Origin: an uncultured Monoglobus sp.
GTDB taxonomy: Bacteria > Bacillota > Clostridia > Monoglobales > Monoglobaceae
NCBI GenBank assembly: GCA_947628795.1
Contig: CANRBF010000013.1
Span: 1 to 50,894, forward strand
Length of the DNA stretch: 50,894 nucleotides
Direction: 5' to 3'
The notes under the pieces were generated by a model that saw only the letters and a list, made by a program, of their open reading frames with translations, made no database searches and was not told the origin of the DNA. This document shows, piece by piece, positions 21,620-29,297 of this stretch (position 1 is the stretch's first letter; each line of letters opens with the position of its first letter). The position numbers were made by a program, and so were the translations under genes.

Positions 21620-24127
21620 TCAGCAGACGCCCGCGATTATCAATATCGTGTTGGTATCCGCGTCGGTGATGACCGCGGCGCCGAAGGCCTCAACAATCGG
21701 CGCAATCGGCGCGCACAGCTTGTCGTTCAGCATCTCGGCGGGCGAGCTCAGTTGTATCTGCTCGGTCGTCTCGGAGCCGTCTATGGGGTTTTTCACGGTC
21801 TTTGTCATGATGTCGCTGCCGAGGGTCAGGGTGACGGCCGTGGTCTCGTCGCGTATAACCGCTTTGTTTTCGGCTTCGTCCCATTCCACGGTTTTTTCGA
21901 GGGTTTCAAACAGCTCGCGGACGGGCGCGGTGACTTCGCCGCCTTTGACAGCAGGGCCGCCGCCCGAGAAATTCATTATATAATTGCCGTCTATGTTTAT
22001 TGTGATATCTCGGCTTCCGTCAATGCTCGGAGCGCCGCCCAAGCCGGAGGAGCCCGAAACGCCCAGCTTTTTAAAGCCGTAATCCATCATCAGTATCGAG
22101 TCGGTGAACCGTGCCTCGTTTGAGTCAGAGGGCAGGCTCACGGTGATAACGCGCTTTCCGCCGCGCTCGGCGGTGGCGCACATGCAGTAGCCCGAGGCGT
22201 CGGTCATTCCGTTTTTGAAGCCGTCGGCGCCCTCGTAATAGTAGTCGGTGAACAGCTTGTTCAGGTTATAGTAGGTTTGGCCGTGGAAGTCCACCGAGGC
22301 GCGCTTGGTGCGCTCGAGCACCTCGGGATAGTCCTCGATCATGCGCCGCGCCATGATCGCGATGTCTCTCGCCGACATCAGGTTTTCCTTGCCGTCGGTG
22401 TCGGGGTTCAGGCACACGCCGGTGCCGTTGTGGAACTCGGAGCCTATGCCGATCTCTTTGGCTTTTTGGTTCATGCGCTCGGCGAAAGCGCCCTCGTTTC
22501 CGCAAAGCAGCTCGGCGCAGGCGGTGACGCAGGCCGCCGCCGAGTCGATAACTATCATGTCAAGCATCTCGTCCAAGGTGTAGGTCTCGTCGTAATTCAG
22601 GTTCGCCATCATCTTGTAGTCCTCGTTGCGGGACAGGTTGTAAACGTTCTCGCTTATCGGCACCGTTTGGTCGAGACTCAGCTCTCCGTTTTTCACCGCG
22701 TCGAGCAGAACGTAGACCGTCATCATTTTGGCTATCGACGCCGCGGGCTTACGCGTGTCGGCGTCCAGGGAATACAGCTCGTCTCCCGTCTCATAGTCCA
22801 TGATAAACGCGCTCTTTGAGGTCAGCCCTTCGAGCGGATTTTCGGCGGTTTCGGGAGCGGCCGTTTTATTGAAGGCGGTGATATCCGCGGCGCGCTCCGC
22901 GTCGTTCCACGCGTAATTGTATATCGCGCCGATCTCGTCGACCGAGGCACAAATATAGCCGCCTATATTGTAAATATCTGAAATTTTGTGCTGTTCGGCG
23001 CCGTCGTCGATAACGAGGCTGACGTCACCGCTTGAGATCGAAAACGCCTTTTCGCCGTTTTTGTTTTTGTAACTGTCAAGAGCGATAGGCTCATGCGGTT
23101 TGTTTTCGTTGAATTTGGCGTAAACCGTTTTGGTGTCCGGATCGTACGAAACGTCAAAGCCGCAGCTGTGAAGGTCCTCGGCGATGATCAAAATCTTGGG
23201 CGAGCCGCCGTTATACAAAAACGTCGGAAGCTCGGTACCGTTCACAAACGTCCGCATGTCGGTGTAGTATATGCTGCCGTATTTGTCGTTCGCGGCCGCA
23301 AAGCCGTAATCCAGCAGGCGCGCCGTGTCGATAAAGCGCTGCCCGGTCGACGATGAGCTCATGGTGACTGAGATCATGCGTCTGCCGCCTCTCACCGCCG
23401 TGCCGCAGAAGCAGTAGCCCGCCGCCGGAGTGGTGCCTGTTTTGAGGCCGTCGGCTCCGGAATAATAGTAGGTGTCGAGCAGGTGGTCGGTTGTGGGATA
23501 GGTGTTTCCGTGGAAACGTACCGAGGTTTTTGAGGTCCTTACAAGTATGTCGGGATAGTCGCGGATAATATTCGCCGCGAGCTTAGCCATGCTGATCGGC
23601 GATATCTTGTTTTCGGCTATGCCGCAGCTGTCGTAATAAACCGCGTCAAGCCCCATTTCGTCGGCCTTTCGGTTCATGCGCTCAACAAAGGCGCTTTCGC
23701 TTCCGCCGCCCACCAGCTCGGCCAGAGCCACGGCCGCGCCGCTGGCGGAGTATACCGCGGCGACGTCTATCATCTCGTCCACCGTGTAGACCGTGTTATA
23801 ATACAGAGGCAGCACGCTTTGGTAAACCGAGTTGCGGGATTTGTTATAGACCGCCGCGCTTATCGGAACGGGAGTGTCAAGACTTATCTCGCCGTTTTTG
23901 AGCGCTTCGTATACGCAGTAAAGATTCATTATCTTTGTCATGCTGGCGGGAACGCGCGGCGTGTAACCGTTATATTCATAGTACACCTCGCCCGTCTCGT
24001 AGTCCATAACGCAGGCGCCCGCCGATGAGAGATAGTTTCCGCCTATACTCACCGCCCCGGCGCTCGTATAGATCACCGTCTGAAGCAGCAGCGCGAGGCA
24101 CAATAATAATGATATCCGTTTTTTCAT
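21620..24127 (-). CDS. Tandem double-domain D,D-carboxypeptidase (peptidase S11) with altered active sites
   Basis: An 835-residue exported protein. A signal peptide (1 to about 25) is followed by two complete S11 domains, each with a beta-rich stalk domain resembling the Cu-amine-oxidase N-terminal fold. Domain 1 (about 30-280) keeps SxxK in 'PASMTKIM' and KTG in 'GLKTGTT', but the SxN site reads 'YSASGA'. Domain 2 (about 440-685) keeps SxxK in 'PAASIAKMM', but SxN reads 'DSAAACV' and KTG reads 'GFKNGMT'. The usual enzyme trims the terminal D-Ala of peptidoglycan. Domain 1 may keep some activity, whereas domain 2 is probably inactive and could bind wall peptides. Two S11 domains in one chain are unusual. 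The ATG 24127 has GGGAGG 8 bp upstream. Confidence 0.87.
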   Translation of the reverse strand: MKKRISLLLCLALLLQTVIYTSAGAVSIGGNYLSSAGACVMDYETGEVYYEYNGYTPRVPASMTKIMNLYCVYEALKNGEISLDTPVPISAAVYNKSRNSVYQSVLPLYYNTVYTVDEMIDVAAVYSASGAAVALAELVGGGSESAFVERMNRKADEMGLDAVYYDSCGIAENKISPISMAKLAANIIRDYPDILVRTSKTSVRFHGNTYPTTDHLLDTYYYSGADGLKTGTTPAAGYCFCGTAVRGGRRMISVTMSSSSTGQRFIDTARLLDYGFAAANDKYGSIYYTDMRTFVNGTELPTFLYNGGSPKILIIAEDLHSCGFDVSYDPDTKTVYAKFNENKPHEPIALDSYKNKNGEKAFSISSGDVSLVIDDGAEQHKISDIYNIGGYICASVDEIGAIYNYAWNDAERAADITAFNKTAAPETAENPLEGLTSKSAFIMDYETGDELYSLDADTRKPAASIAKMMTVYVLLDAVKNGELSLDQTVPISENVYNLSRNEDYKMMANLNYDETYTLDEMLDMIVIDSAAACVTACAELLCGNEGAFAERMNQKAKEIGIGSEFHNGTGVCLNPDTDGKENLMSARDIAIMARRMIEDYPEVLERTKRASVDFHGQTYYNLNKLFTDYYYEGADGFKNGMTDASGYCMCATAERGGKRVITVSLPSDSNEARFTDSILMMDYGFKKLGVSGSSGLGGAPSIDGSRDITINIDGNYIMNFSGGGPAVKGGEVTAPVRELFETLEKTVEWDEAENKAVIRDETTAVTLTLGSDIMTKTVKNPIDGSETTEQIQLSSPAEMLNDKLCAPIAPIVEAFGAAVITDADTNTILIIAGVC

Positions 24128-24238
24128 AACAATTTCCTCCCGATATTTATTTTTGATATAAAAAATAATATCATATTCGGAGGAAATTGGCAATATTAAA
24201 TTATATTTTATTGAAAATTCTTTTGAGGCGGCTAAGCT

Positions 24239-24478
24239 CTATCTCAGCGCGTATTTCAAGACCCTTCTGCAATTCGGGCAGAGCGAGATGTTTTCGAACT
24301 TTTCAAGGCCCTTTTCCTCGCCGCAGTTGGCGCAGCGCGGCACGAGCCGAAACAGCGATACTCCGCTGCCGTCGGGCAGCGGCAGCATATTCGCCTCGGA
24401 TCCGGGCCTTAAATTAAACTCGTTTCTGAATTTCTTGGGAACCGTGAGCCTTCCCATCGAGTCGATCTTAACTATCAT
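24239..24478 (-). CDS. AbrB-type regulator with C-terminal zinc ribbon
   Basis: A 79-residue DNA-binding protein. Residues 1-45 are an AbrB/SpoVT swapped-hairpin domain ('MIVKIDSMGRLTVPKKFRNEFNLRPGS' region), and residues 53-74 carry CANC and CPNC, a zinc ribbon. This short AbrB-plus-ribbon layout is common in Clostridia and may act as a transition-state or metabolic regulator; targets are unknown. AGGAGG lies 6 bp before the ATG 24478. The only promoter visible upstream lies before the structured RNA at 24517-24697, so its expression may depend on read-through. Confidence 0.82.
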   Translation of the reverse strand: MIVKIDSMGRLTVPKKFRNEFNLRPGSEANMLPLPDGSGVSLFRLVPRCANCGEEKGLEKFENISLCPNCRRVLKYALR

Positions 24479-24516
24479 AGCGATACCTCCTGAAATTAAA
24501 AAATTTTGCGCAAAAT

Positions 24517-24697
24517 AAAAAGGCGCGAAGCAGAGCAACGCGCCCAAAAAACACGATGCTCTATTGAGCCTAATCAATTATTCTTTCATATCGCGCATAG
24601 CTTGTGTGAAAGATGAGCTTGTGTTTTTTGCAAAGCAAATACACAAACTATGAGCGATTATAAAGATATTAATTTAAAAAAAGTAATTGATTAGGCA
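24517..24697 (-). ncRNA. Structured RNA: 6S-like candidate or attenuating leader of the AbrB gene
   Basis: A minus-strand transcript is predicted from a good promoter. A perfect 13-bp closing stem (24684-24696 with 24568-24580) encloses 103 nt. Inside are a large asymmetric bubble and a second stem of about 18 bp (ATCGC and CATAGTTTGTGT with ACACAAGCTATG and GCGAT, one mismatch and one G-U). After the closing stem come a small hairpin GCTC-AATA-GAGC and a terminator GGCGCG/CGCGCC plus T5 (24517-24544). The total of about 181 nt and the rod shape with a central bubble fit 6S RNA, which binds RNA polymerase. The AbrB gene starts 39 bp beyond, so a cis-acting leader is the alternative. No reading frame of note. 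Confidence 0.55.
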
Positions 24698-24703
24698 AGT
24701 TTG

Positions 24704-24732
24704 ATTATATCACAGCCATGGCATTATGTAAA
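24704..24732 (-). promoter_or_regulatory. Promoter of the structured RNA
   Basis: TTTACA (24727-24732) and TATAAT (24704-24709), 17-bp spacer; transcription would start at about 24697, exactly at the closing stem. Confidence 0.8.
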
Positions 24733-24792
24733 TAAAAACTTTTCGTCTTTTTTCGACAAAATTCTCGGAAACAAAATCAAAGCTGCATAAGA

Positions 24793-24820
24793 TTGACAAA
24801 ATCGTTTGGGGTGATATAAT
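24793..24820 (+). promoter_or_regulatory. Promoter of the BECR-type nuclease gene
   Basis: TTGACA (24793-24798) and TATAAT (24815-24820), 16-bp spacer, 32 bp before the ATG. It diverges from the promoter at 24704-24732. Confidence 0.8.
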
Positions 24821-24852
24821 ATAAGAAAAAGATTGAAACGGCGGGAAACAGC

Positions 24853-25230
24853 ATGAACTTTGTGGGAAAAATCAACAGGGAAATATATAAATGTATTACC
24901 GAGGATATAATCACCGATGAGGTTATTATCACAGACGAGCGCATTGCGCATATTGAAGAAAACCATACAGGACATTTTAAAAATTACGGCGTATATTTAC
25001 AAGAAATTGTAGAAAAGCCCGATTATATTTTTTCGGGCAATCGAGTTAAAACAGCGCTTGTTCTAAAGCATGTACTCGAGATTGACGAAAAATTTAAAAC
25101 TATAATTCGATTGGTTACACCGAGTGATGATAAAACATATAAAAATTCTATTATAACATTTATGAAAATTGACGAAAAAGAGTGGAACAGACTCAAAAAG
25201 AATAAAAAAGTCCTTTACAAATCGGAATAA
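24853..25230 (+). CDS. BECR-fold (PBECR-type) nuclease-like protein
   Basis: A 125-residue protein whose layout matches phage-type Barnase-EndoU-ColicinE5/D-RelE-like nuclease domains: 'VGKINREIYKCIT' at the start, 'DEVIITDERIAHIEENHTG' near 25-43 (conserved His/Glu region), 'KPDYIF' near 55, 'IIRLVTP' near 93, and the end 'NSIITFMKI...KKVLYKSE'. Such proteins are toxin-like RNases in mobile elements or free-standing genes. It has its own promoter but a weak ribosome binding site (GGGAAA). No clear antitoxin gene follows; only two small RNA candidates do. The activity is inferred from fold family. Confidence 0.72.
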   Translation: MNFVGKINREIYKCITEDIITDEVIITDERIAHIEENHTGHFKNYGVYLQEIVEKPDYIFSGNRVKTALVLKHVLEIDEKFKTIIRLVTPSDDKTYKNSIITFMKIDEKEWNRLKKNKKVLYKSE

Positions 25231-25247
25231 ATGTGTTAATATAACAA

Positions 25248-25253
25248 TATAAT
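25248..25253 (+). promoter_or_regulatory. -10 box of small RNA candidate A
   Basis: TATAAT at 25248-25253, 7 bp before the 5' stem of the RNA. No good -35 box is visible, so an extended or activated promoter is possible. Confidence 0.5.
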
Positions 25254-25259
25254 AACGTT

Positions 25260-25397
25260 GCTGTTTGAGGTGGAGGATTACGTCCGGTCCACACGCCGAT
25301 GGTATGACAAGGGTGAAAACCCTGAGAGATGCAGGAGAATGGGACGCCTGCCAAACAGTAATATTTTATACCGCTTTGAGAAATCAAGGCGGTTTTT
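25260..25397 (+). ncRNA. Small structured RNA candidate A
   Basis: A closing stem CTGTTTG (25261-25267) / CAAACAG (25352-25358) surrounds three hairpins: GTGGA/TCCAC with GGA/TCC inside (25270-25292), AGGGT-GAAA-ACCCT (25310-25323), and GCAGG/CCTGC (25331-25351). The unpaired joints hold GATGGTATGACA and GAGAGATG, which look like a conserved core. A terminator follows (CCGCTTTGA/TCAAGGCGG plus T5, 25371-25397). The form of a multi-branched aptamer plus terminator resembles a riboswitch, but the next plus-strand gene is about 340 bp away. I could not match it to TPP, SAM, cobalamin, SRP or other classes that I know. Confidence 0.6.
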
Positions 25398-25465
25398 CTA
25401 TTTTCGGCGCCGGAGAAGAATTTGTAACACTATCTTAATTTACGATTTTTGCACAGTCTGTGCAA

Positions 25466-25567
25466 TAAAAAATACAACCGATCCAAAGTTTAGCGGCCGA
25501 GGATCGGTTGATATTCAACTTATTCGAAGCGGCTGACCGTTTTTACGCTCTGCCGTTTCTCTTTCGT
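25466..25567 (-). ncRNA. Small RNA candidate B
   Basis: A minus-strand transcript of about 100 nt, starting at a consensus promoter and ending at a strong terminator (stem CAACCGATCC/GGATCGGTTG, 25475-25510, then TATTTTTT). The 5' part is purine-rich and holds a possible CGGC/GCCG stem; no start codon with a ribosome binding site is present. It is convergent with candidate A; a palindrome TTGCACA-GTC-TGTGCAA (25449-25465) separates them. It may be a trans-acting sRNA. Confidence 0.55.
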
Positions 25568-25573
25568 ATGTTT

Positions 25574-25602
25574 ATTATATACTATCGTTTCATTTTTGTC
25601 AA
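25574..25602 (-). promoter_or_regulatory. Promoter of small RNA candidate B
   Basis: TTGACA (25597-25602) and TATAAT (25574-25579) on the minus strand, with a 17-bp spacer: full consensus. Confidence 0.85.
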
Positions 25603-25661
25603 GCGCTTTTTGCAGTGACTGTCAAAATTATTTTCAAATTGATTAAATTTCAAAATATATA

Positions 25662-25690
25662 TTGTAATTTGCGGCGCGTTATAATATAAT
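25662..25690 (+). promoter_or_regulatory. Promoter of the flippase-mazG operon
   Basis: TTGTAA (25662-25667) and TATAAT (25685-25690), 17-bp spacer; a second overlapping TATAAT is at 25680-25685. Confidence 0.7.
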
Positions 25691-25733
25691 AGTAAAATAA
25701 CATAAATTATCCACAAACAAGGAGCTGAAATAT

Positions 25734-27491
25734 TTGAGCAAGAAAAAAAGCGCGGGCGGCGGCTTTGTTAAGGGCGCGCTGATCCTGGGCATAGCGAGTT
25801 TAATAGTTAAGATCATAGGCGCGTTCTTCAAGATACCCATGACCAACCTGATAAACGACGACGGCATGGGCTTGTTTAACGGCGGCTATCAGATCTATAC
25901 CTTTATGTTTATCGTGGCGACCGCGGGCTTCCCGGTTGCGATATCCAAAATGGTTTCCGAGAGTTTGGCGCGCGAGGACGAGCGCGACGCGAAGCGCGTT
26001 TTCCAGACCGCGTTCTCGCTGCTGTTCGTTATCGGAATAGTGGGCAGCGTTATCCTGTTCGCGTTCGCGGGGCCGTTCGCGAGGGCGGTCGGAATGCCCG
26101 ATGCCGAGCTGGGCATCAAGGCGATCTCGCCCGCTATCTTCTTTGTGTCGATGGCGTCGGCGCTGCGCGGATATTTCCAGGGCAGGCAGAACATGTACCC
26201 CACCGCGTTCTCCGAGGTTATCGAGTCCACCGGAAAGCTGGTTATCGGACTTCTGGCGGCGGGATTCTTTATGAACATGGCGGTGAACACCGACATGCCG
26301 AATCTTGTGGATATGGCCGGACGTGTCATCCAGTCGGCGCACCTTAGAACGGTCTACGCGTCGGCGGGCGCGATATTGGGCGTGACCGCCGGAACCTTTA
26401 TGTCGGCCACGCTGCTTATCTGCATTTACATATTTTTTGCGGTCGCGGCCAAGCGGCGCGGCGAAAAGATCGCTCCGTCCGTGGCGGCGGCTCAAAAGCT
26501 GAGACCCAAAAAGACGATACTCAAAGAACTGGTGCTCATCGCGATACCGATAACGATAGGCGCGTCGGTCTCAAGCCTCACAACGCTTATAGATATGTCG
26601 ACCATAAGCCGCAGACTTGTGGTCAATCCCTCGGTTTTCGACCGCTACGCGTTTATGTTCGAGGGCAGCTCCGAGTTTATGCAGAAGGTGGCCCAGGAGG
26701 GCTGGGACGCGGCTCAAATAAATGTCCAGAAAGCCACGTCGCTTTACGGAATGTATACCGGCAAGGCGCTGACGATGTTCAATCTGCCGCTGACTCTGGT
26801 CGTGGCGCTGGGAACCAGCGTTGTGCCCGCGATCTCGGGCTCGCTGGCGAAGGGCAATAAGATCCAGGCCAGAAGCATAACCGAGAGCGCGATCCGTCTG
26901 GCGCTGCTGTTCGGCGCGCCCTGCGCCATAGGCATGTCGGCGCTGTCGGGCGGAGTGCTGAACCTGCTTTTCAGCACCGACAACGCGGCTAACGTTCTGG
27001 CGATCCTGTCGATCGCGATAATCCCGGTTTCGGTGGTGCAGGTCACAAACGCCATGCTCCAGGCCTACGGCAAGGTTTATTATCCGGTCATCAATATGCT
27101 GATAGGCGGAGCCGCCAAGGTGATATTCAACTACTTAATGATCCCCGTGCTGGGAATCGAGGGCGCGCCCGTCGGCACATTCCTGTGCTATCTGATAATC
27201 GCGGTCATCAACACGGTGCAGATAGTGCGGCTGTCGGATATGAAATTCAAGCCGCTCGACACTATAGTAAAGCCGCTTGTCGCCGCTCTGGTCATGGGCG
27301 CGGTCGGATTCTTTATCGCGGGCGCTCTGCCGTCGTCGAGGATAATGACGCTGTTTGAGATCGCGGTCTGCGGAGCGGTTTATCTTATCATGATATTCGT
27401 TGTCCGTGCCGTTAAGCGCGAGGACCTGCTGAACCTGCCAAAGGGCGAGAAGATCGCGGGGATCCTGGAGCGGTTTAAGCTGATAAAATAG
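25734..27491 (+). CDS. SpoVB/YabM-like polysaccharide or lipid-linked precursor flippase
   Basis: A 585-residue MOP-superfamily membrane protein with about 14 spans, resembling SpoVB, YtgP and YabM (lipid II or polysaccharide flippases). Typical features are the N-terminal 'GALILGIASLIVKIIGAFFKIP' type segment, 'FNGGYQIYTFMF' near 45, 'ALRGYFQGRQNMYPTAFSEVIE' near 143 and 'IPITIGASVSSLTTLIDM' near 270. It starts at TTG 25734, with AAGGAG 9-10 bp upstream. It is followed after 12 bp by mazG; with rqcP this repeats the yabM-yabN-yabO order of Bacillus. The lipid substrate is not determinable. Confidence 0.88.
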   Translation: MSKKKSAGGGFVKGALILGIASLIVKIIGAFFKIPMTNLINDDGMGLFNGGYQIYTFMFIVATAGFPVAISKMVSESLAREDERDAKRVFQTAFSLLFVIGIVGSVILFAFAGPFARAVGMPDAELGIKAISPAIFFVSMASALRGYFQGRQNMYPTAFSEVIESTGKLVIGLLAAGFFMNMAVNTDMPNLVDMAGRVIQSAHLRTVYASAGAILGVTAGTFMSATLLICIYIFFAVAAKRRGEKIAPSVAAAQKLRPKKTILKELVLIAIPITIGASVSSLTTLIDMSTISRRLVVNPSVFDRYAFMFEGSSEFMQKVAQEGWDAAQINVQKATSLYGMYTGKALTMFNLPLTLVVALGTSVVPAISGSLAKGNKIQARSITESAIRLALLFGAPCAIGMSALSGGVLNLLFSTDNAANVLAILSIAIIPVSVVQVTNAMLQAYGKVYYPVINMLIGGAAKVIFNYLMIPVLGIEGAPVGTFLCYLIIAVINTVQIVRLSDMKFKPLDTIVKPLVAALVMGAVGFFIAGALPSSRIMTLFEIAVCGAVYLIMIFVVRAVKREDLLNLPKGEKIAGILERFKLIK

Positions 27492-27503
27492 AAGGAGTAA
27501 AAA

Positions 27504-28157
27504 ATGGATTTTAATTTTAAAAACGAGAGCGAGAAATATAATTTTGACGATCTGGTCCGCGTGACCGAACTGCTGCGGGCGCCCGGGGGCTGCCCCTGGG
27601 ACCGCGAGCAGACCCACGAGAGCATAAAGCGCAACCTGATCGAGGAGGGCTACGAGCTGATCGAGGCGATCGACGGCGGAAAGCCCGAAAAAATGGCCGA
27701 CGAGAGCGGCGATCTGATGCTGCAGGTGGTGTTCCACGCGGTGATAGGCAAAGAGGCGGGCGAGTATGACATAGACGACGTGACCGACGCGATATGCCGC
27801 AAGCTGATCCACCGCCATCCGCATGTGTTCGGCGACGTCAGCGTGTCGGGCAGCGGAGAGGTGCTGAAAAACTGGGACGCGATAAAGCGCGGCGATCGGC
27901 ACCAGCAGAGCATAGCGGACGAGCTTCGGGGCGTGTCCGAATATCTGCCCGCGCTGATGCGCGCCGAGAAGATACAGAAAAAGGCAGAAAAGGCGGGATA
28001 TTCGCCCGAGATCGGCGAGGCTGCCGAGGACGATCTCGGAGCGGCGCTTTTCGAGCTCGTGCGCCGCGCCCGCAAAGCCGGCGCTGACCCCGAGCTGGCG
28101 CTCAGGGAATACACGAACAAGTTTATTGACGAGTTTGAGAGGTTTGAGAGGGAATAA
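27504..28157 (+). CDS. mazG: Nucleoside triphosphate pyrophosphohydrolase MazG
   Basis: A 217-residue house-cleaning enzyme hydrolysing (d)NTPs to monophosphate and pyrophosphate. The family signature 'CPWDREQTHESIKRNLIEEGYELIEAI' region is near residues 30-56 and 'DESGDLMLQVVFHA' near 66-79, giving the ExxE and ExxD metal sites. The second domain is shortened compared with E. coli MazG (about 263 aa) but keeps the 'LRAEKIQKKA' start and a helical end. GGAG precedes the ATG. Operon with the flippase gene. B. subtilis YabN has an extra N-terminal methylase domain, which is absent here. Confidence 0.9.
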   Translation: MDFNFKNESEKYNFDDLVRVTELLRAPGGCPWDREQTHESIKRNLIEEGYELIEAIDGGKPEKMADESGDLMLQVVFHAVIGKEAGEYDIDDVTDAICRKLIHRHPHVFGDVSVSGSGEVLKNWDAIKRGDRHQQSIADELRGVSEYLPALMRAEKIQKKAEKAGYSPEIGEAAEDDLGAALFELVRRARKAGADPELALREYTNKFIDEFERFERE

Positions 28158-28475
28158 GATGTCCCCCCTCAGTCGGGCTTTGCCCGCCAGCATTAAAGAA
28201 GCTCTTGGTCAAAATTGCAAGCAATTTTGAAAGATAGCTCTGAACCCGCAAGCAAGCTTGCTAATTATCCCCGAGGGGGCGCCTAATTGTTGCCTCCTCC
28301 CGGGAGGAGGTGGCAGGCGTAGCCTGACGGAGGTGGGAACGTAGCGATTAGTGATTAGCGAATAGTGAATAGTACAATAGTATGCAAAATGCTGTAGGGG
28401 CGGATATTATCCGCCCGCTTGGCTCGCCCCTTGGGGAGAGCTGTCACCGAAGGTGACTGAGAGGGGTTAACATAG
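28158..28475. repeat. Composite intergenic element 4
   Basis: 28162-28341 is an inverted copy of the 197-bp unit found twice at 50.4-50.85 kb (GTCGGGC hairpin, GCTCTTGG stretch with the AAAATTGCAAGCAATTTT palindrome, GCAAGCAAGCTTGC, CCTCCTCCCGGGAGGAGG, CAGGC/GCCTG hairpin). A heptad array follows (28342-28372), then the GGGGCGGATATTATCCGCCC palindrome (28397-28416) and a CTCGCCCCTTGGGGAGAG unit with the GTCACC/GGTGAC hairpin (28425-28470). Confidence 0.88.
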
Positions 28476-28505
28476 TTATCAAGAAACAGAAAGGCGGAAA
28501 TTTGT

Positions 28506-29273
28506 ATGACACAATGGAGTTCGGACCAATACTTGAAATTCAAACGGCAGCGCACACAGCCCGCTGTTGATTTGGCAAAAAGAATTGCCGATAAAGACCC
28601 GCGAACTGTTCTTGACATCGGCTGCGGCCCGGGAAACAGCACGGCCGTGCTTAAAAAAACATTTCCCAAAGCGCGTATTGTCGGAATAGACAGCTCGCCG
28701 GAGATGATAGAAAAAGCGAAAGCGTCATGCGCGGATACAGAATTCAGATTGTGCGATATTACGGCGGATTTGGAAAACTTGGAAAGCTATGATGTCATAT
28801 TCTCCAACGCCTGCCTTCAATGGGTGCCCGGCCACAGTATGCTGATCCCCGCGCTGCTTGAAAAACTGAACGACGGCGGCGTGCTGGCTGTTCAAATACC
28901 GATGAATTATAAAGAGCCGCTGTTTGTGGTTGAAAATGAGGTTTTGACCGAGCCGCGTTGGGGATTTGCCGGCAGGGAGATCAGAACTATCGCCACCTTG
29001 CCGCCGGAGGAGTATTTTAACATACTCGCCTCATGCGCGAATGACTTTGACATATGGGAAACAGCGTATTATCATCGTATGCCATCCGTGGAGGCGATGG
29101 TCGAATGGATAAAAGGAACAAGTCTGCGCCCGTATCTTAATGCTTTGGACGCCGAAAACGCGAAAAAACTCGAAGCGGAAATAACCGAACGTGCCGCCGA
29201 GGTTTACACAAAGCAGGAAAACGGAGAGTATATATTTAAATTTCGCAGATTTTTCTTTATTGCAGAAAAGTAG
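28506..29273 (+). CDS. tam: Trans-aconitate 2-methyltransferase-like enzyme
   Basis: A 255-residue SAM-dependent methyltransferase close to Tam (EC 2.1.1.144), which methylates trans-aconitate formed from the TCA intermediate cis-aconitate. N-terminal 'WSSDQYLKFKRQRTQPAVDLAKRI' and motif I 'VLDIGCGPGNSTAVL' (near residue 40) are typical, as is 'SNACLQWVPGH' near 98 and 'YYHRMPSVEAMVEWIKGTSLRPYL' near 188-211. AAGGCGG lies 9 bp before the ATG. It sits between two repeat-related parts in the interrupted mazG-rqcP pair, which suggests a later insertion. Substrate by family only. Confidence 0.85.
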   Translation: MTQWSSDQYLKFKRQRTQPAVDLAKRIADKDPRTVLDIGCGPGNSTAVLKKTFPKARIVGIDSSPEMIEKAKASCADTEFRLCDITADLENLESYDVIFSNACLQWVPGHSMLIPALLEKLNDGGVLAVQIPMNYKEPLFVVENEVLTEPRWGFAGREIRTIATLPPEEYFNILASCANDFDIWETAYYHRMPSVEAMVEWIKGTSLRPYLNALDAENAKKLEAEITERAAEVYTKQENGEYIFKFRRFFFIAEK

Positions 29274-29297
29274 AGTTGAAATACAAAAGGAGAAAAA

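Noticed and set aside
25260..25360. TPP riboswitch
   Set aside because: GGGTGAAAACCCTGAGAGATG looks a little like the TPP core, but the GGGTG strand pairs with the next ACCCT, and the second conserved arm (the CCTGATCTGGATAATGCCAGCG type) is absent.
25260..25397. Bacterial SRP RNA (4.5S/scRNA)
   Set aside because: The conserved GGAAGGAAGCAGC-type core and the GNAR-capped helix 8 are not present.
27135..28193. 352-codon open frame opposite mazG and the end of the flippase gene
   Set aside because: It runs antisense through two well recognised genes and shows no family motif; long antisense frames are expected in GC-rich coding DNA.
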